From the NCBI RefSeq assembly GCF_000499845.2, contig NC_023755.2, positions 34,581,253 to 34,645,252 of the forward strand: a DNA stretch of 64,000 nucleotides, given 5' to 3'. Below, in pieces: positions 60,372-64,000 of the stretch. Numbering within the stretch: position 1 is the first letter of the stretch; every line of letters starts with the position of its first letter. This DNA comes from Phaseolus vulgaris. Lineage: Eukaryota; Streptophyta; Magnoliopsida; Fabales; Fabaceae. Below the pieces are notes generated by a model that did not search any database, had not been told where the DNA came from, and saw only the letters and a program-made list of their open reading frames with translations. The translations under genes were made by a program, and so were the position numbers.

Positions 60372-61563
60372 ACCACATTGCCAGAAGTAATAATATGTCC
60401 CTAAGGACGAATATCGAACCCACAAGAAATAGTTGAATATTCAAGTACAAGATTCGTTAAATATAAAAACAGAATAATAAAAGTTGGTTTGAGAATTCTT
60501 ATGAAGGCAATAATTACCAGGAAAACAAATCAAAGAGTTTTGCTTCAATTGGAAAAATAGGGATTGAGTTTCATCTTTCTCACTCTTTTGTATTTTGATT
60601 AGCATGACAATATTGTGCCCTTTTGATTGATATTGATGCCCGTATAAAATTCATTTATATTGATTTTTCACATATAAAATTATTAAGATGCTTCCTAAAT
60701 ATTGATTCCTCACATATGTATAAAAACAACTTATCATTAAAGATTAGACGTTGATAGCAATTGACATTTCAAATATATTCCTAGTATTTAAATATGTTAA
60801 ACAATATCGTTTAGGTCAAAACCTTAGAAGTACTTTCCAGTCAAATCTAATTCTAAATCATGGTAAACCAAACATTATAAACAAAACAATAATACCAATA
60901 ATCAATCAAGAACAAAATATTGTATTTAGATATCACCTCAATACATAAGAGTTAGAAAAGATTACTCCCAATCCCAAATGGTAGAACTAGCCACACATGA
61001 TGACTGTTACAAGCAGAGATGACATGAAAAGAAGATCCAGGATGTTTATCCTTGACGAATGTCTCCTCTAGTGTTTCTCACACTTTTCTATTTTTCCAAT
61101 TGGGTTATAATTCACTCAATGGTGTTTTCCTATCAATCTAGCATCCTCGAGTTGAACCACAAACCCTTATTTAACCTAATTTTCTAAGGTTAGATGACTT
61201 ATTGTGTCGCGCTGATGAAATCATTTGAAACATAAAAAGGCACAATATCTCTGACGCTATGTCGCTCAAGCGAGAAAGGTGTCAATTTCTTTCAACGCTT
61301 CTGGAGCATTCTCGCTTGAGCGAGATTCCTTGTTGTTGAGTTGGACTTTTTGTGCTTTTGTGCGTTCCGGGCCCTTCCGACTTTCTCCTTTTATCTTATG
61401 TCATTTTTCTTTAGCTCAATTATCTCTATTCTTCCCTAGAAACCTGAAATTAACACTGAATTTGGGAATAAAATGTTCTTATTCAAATAAAGATCACAAA
61501 ATATGTAAAAATGTATAAATTCATAAATTATGGATTATTTTATATGTAATTTAGCAATTAATA
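60372..61563. mobile_element. Non-coding insertion (about 1.2 kb) flanked by 57-bp imperfect direct repeats
   Basis: Within the LINE remnant the word CTCMTAAAAAGATTATCTTT...CACACTGTT...GGCAAGTGC occurs on both sides (60315-60371 and 61564-61620), each 57 bases long. The sequence between has no recognisable gene. It holds CTCGCTTGAGCGAG-type palindromes at 61262-61275 and 61310-61325 and a GTCCCTAAGGACGAATATCGAACCCACA stretch near its left end of the kind seen in plant repeat leaders. Whether the direct repeats are a large target duplication or part of a duplicated LINE piece cannot be decided here. Confidence 0.55.
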
Positions 61564-61623
61564 CTCATAAAAAGATTATCTTTTGTTGCCACACTGTTAA
61601 GCATAACTCTAGGCAAGTGCTTG

Positions 61624-61799
61624 TTTTTTTTTTATCAGCAATAATAAATATATAAATGTGAACCACTTCAGGAGTGAATAAGCCCTTATACAATAAATAC
61701 ATAATCCAACGTCTAACAGTACCCTCCAAACCAAACAGGCAAAAACATAGTCCACTCTAAGAACCTAAAAACCTATAAAATATCAAATAACAATAGTCC
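61624..61799 (-). mobile_element. 5'-truncated LINE tail (176 bp) with 13-bp target duplication
   Basis: On the minus strand it ends with AAGTGGTTC...TTGCTGATAAAAAAAAAA, closely like the 3' end of the LINE at 4700-4786. AGGCAAGTGYTTG stands on both sides (61611-61623 and 61800-61812, one mismatch). It sits inside the older LINE remnant of the same orientation. Confidence 0.88.
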
Positions 61800-62083
61800 A
61801 GGCAAGTGTTTGTGTTGAGGGAAACGCCTTTACTTCCAAAACATTTCAAAATACTCTTATCTTCCCCACTAATCGTATACAATAATGTATTATATTCTAT
61901 TTTCACTCTATAATAATATCTCTCTCTTTCCTTTCATCTCCATTCATCTTCCCCTTGCATACCTAATGATAGGTCTATTAAGAGTTGAATTAGCTGGTTG
62001 GCCTCGATGTCTTCCAATTCAAATAAATTTCTCTTCCACTCCAACTTCCATCTCCAATTATTATGTTGCCAACTCCTTATTAT

Positions 62084-62185
62084 GATCAAGCTTAATCTCC
62101 TTGTTGTTAAAGACCAAATATAGTAAATTATTCTGATCAAGCTTAATCTCCTTGTTGTTAAAGACCAAATATAGTAAGGGGAATT
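62084..62185. repeat. 51-bp tandem duplication
   Basis: GATCAAGCTTAATCTCCTTG and the next 31 bases occur twice in a row, almost identical, inside the LINE remnant. Confidence 0.9.
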
Positions 62186-62690
62186 CATCTCTAAGGATAG
62201 GTTGAATAATGGGACAAATGTTAACATTTATCTCAAAAGACATACTCTGCTAGCAAATGAAAGATACTTACCTTTTCACCTTGAATCTACTCCTAATTGT
62301 TTTGCACTACCCCTTCCAAGAAGTCCCTCATTCAATTGTTTTCCCCCACTCTTATTCCTAAGTATGTAAAGGGCATTTTTATTGTATCACAATTCAAAAT
62401 AGAAGCATACCTTTGAATAGTAGTACCATCAAGTCATATTCCCCCAATTCTACTCTTTGTATAGTTCATTTTTAATTCAGATGCCAAGTCAAAACAAATC
62501 AGAATAGACTTTAACGTAATATATTTTAAGTAGAAGCCTTACAAAAGAAGAGTTTGTCATCCGCGTATTGTAACATATTAACCATAACCTCTTTTTCTCC
62601 AACTAAAACACTCTCCAATAACTCATTTTGCATTGCCTTTTTCACCTATGGTAGGTATAAAGATAATTGAAATGAGTTTTATTTGTTTAA

Positions 62691-64000
62691 GCAAAAGTCT
62701 TTTCATACACAATTATTTAGAACATCGAACTTCTATTGATATATACAAAAGGAGTCAAACCATTTATTAACTATGTTTAACTTAAATCATTTACTAATTA
62801 CGTTTAACCTTGTTAATAGTAGTCAATATGTTATTGTTCTAGTTTAAAAGTTTAAATGTCTTCAAAGAAGACGAGTCTCATTATTCCTAGTGATACATGT
62901 ATTTTATAAGTCTTAATTAATTATATATTACTTTTAAATTTTTAATTAATATTATTTAATTTTTTTTATAAAAAATATTATTTATTATATAAAATTTGTA
63001 TATTCTTCCACTGATATCAAACATCAAGTATGACTAGTATATATTCTTAAGATTTAGGATAACTTATTGAATTTCTCTCTTAGACTCTATAACCAATTTT
63101 ACTAAACCAACTAACAATTACCTACTGATATATATAGTTATACTAAAATTCAATCATAAAATTATTAAGATATTTTCCATTAAAATCATTTTCACTCATT
63201 ATTTTAATTATTACCTAGTGTTAATTAAATTTGTATTTCTTCTAAAAGAAATTGACATGAGGAGGGTGTGGACGCCCACAAAAGTTATAGAATTTTCTCG
63301 ACCACTTAGTTTTGAGGCATGACAAGCTGGAATGTTATGTGTGGCATATGTAGGAGCAGCTGAAATTATAAGGTAGTTAACTTTTATAATATTCCTATCT
63401 AAATCTTCCCCACACCCTACCCTATGATACATAACATGTGAAATTTGTATCCACAAAACTACTTTCACATGGACTCCCTCACTACCCTACACTGTTTTCT
63501 TAACGTGCTTTCATGCTTTGCACCACATGCATCACTGCACATAAACTTCCAATAGGCCCCTTCACGTAATCATTAGTTACTTCAATTTAACAACATGCAC
63601 GTAACATATTTAACACACTAGGGGGTCACATTAACTCCCTCTTTTTTTTTTATCATTTCTTTATGATGATGATAACATTTGAATCTAGGATCCCATATGA
63701 ACTACTTAAATCACTCACTATTAAGTCGAACTTGGAAGATTATATTTTTTTATTATGTCCAGAGGCATTTACTTGTTTATAAATCTTAACAAAAAGATGT
63801 TTTGTTTGTTGTATATATAATTTTGTCCTGTATCTTAATTAGGGTTTGACCTGAACATTTATTTTGATAAATAATCTACTTTTTATTCTGAATTGCATGT
63901 GGTCATATACTAATGAACATGTTTAGATAATTAAGGAGCCTTATTTAATTAGGTTGGAAATCAGTTCAAGCAACATAGGTGGTTGGTGAAGGCGAGTACA
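62691..64000. other. AT-rich intergenic DNA to the window end
   Basis: No recognisable gene or repeat boundary on either strand. An 85-codon minus frame (63211-63468) has no known content. Confidence 0.55.

Larger units (their letters stand above)
59900..62690 (-). pseudogene. LINE ORF2 remnant (YADD to C-terminus), with later insertions
   Basis: On the minus strand in shifting frames: MLQYADDKLFFCKAS near 62590-62550, degraded sequence with a likely deletion, WRWKLEWKRNLFE near 62050-62010, an HLPRVMLNSVATKDNLF word near 61620-61565, the zf-RVT part (SILCVVCGEDEENTSHLFF) near 60305-60240, and REIWRQRK...ILAQVKS near 60090-60010. This is the same order as in the LINE at 1-4786. Two insertions (60372-61563 and 61624-61799) split it. 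Many stops show it is old. Confidence 0.82.

Overview
This window is plant nuclear DNA, most likely from a legume of the bean/cowpea group (Phaseoleae). The evidence is a split gene with GT-AG introns for mitochondrial aconitase, a very AT-rich intergenic background, nested plant retrotransposons, and a dispersed repeat near 57 kb of a kind I associate with legume genomes. Only two ordinary genes can be supported: a 20-exon mitochondrial aconitase on the minus strand (17731-26253) and a small, GC-rich gene of unknown function on the plus strand (41574-41948). Almost everything else recognisable is mobile DNA in different states of decay.

Layout. 1-4786: a LINE with a few breaks (plus strand), cut by the window start and ending in an A-run. 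5208-7847: a decayed Ty3/gypsy (Athila-like) gag-protease remnant, ending in a run of short palindromes built on CTCGCTCAAGCGAG. 7848-15614: a very young CRM-like chromovirus on the minus strand, inserted into that decayed sequence, with a perfect 5-bp target duplication (AAACC), LTRs of 985 and 988 bp differing by two substitutions plus one C-run length change, and one in-frame stop. 17731-26253: aconitase. 27202-27717: a solo LTR with a 5-bp target duplication (ATAAG). 31000-32060: an old LINE reverse-transcriptase remnant. 33046-34187: a non-autonomous hAT-type element with an 8-bp target duplication (ACATTTAT). About 34474-39537: a Helitron-derived block carrying a spliced RPA-like gene and a PIF1-type helicase (both damaged), with a 120-bp tandem repeat. 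41574-41948: the small gene.

The second half is accessory DNA. 46326-50535 is a tandem array, with a period of about 1.29 kb, in which each unit carries a promoter-like leader, a 5' untranslated segment and the start of a Ty1/copia gag, joined back to the next unit through a 23-bp minisatellite; a Helitron-like 5' terminus lies just to its right. 54795-55451 is a CACTA-like terminal block of alternating palindromes. 55778-56115 is a near-perfect fold-back CACTA-type MITE with a CAT target duplication. 56940-57300 is the legume dispersed repeat. 59900-62690 is another minus-strand LINE remnant that took at least two later insertions, one of them a 176-bp 5'-truncated LINE tail with a 13-bp target duplication.

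Functionally, only aconitase (TCA cycle) and possibly the small gene are expected to serve the plant. The rest records successive insertions. The items most worth a second look are the copia leader-gag tandem array, the chromovirus whose only visible coding fault is one stop between protease and reverse transcriptase, the Rep-less Helitron block with its own RPA gene, and the CTCGCTCAAGCGAG palindrome shared by two unrelated-looking loci 54 kb apart.
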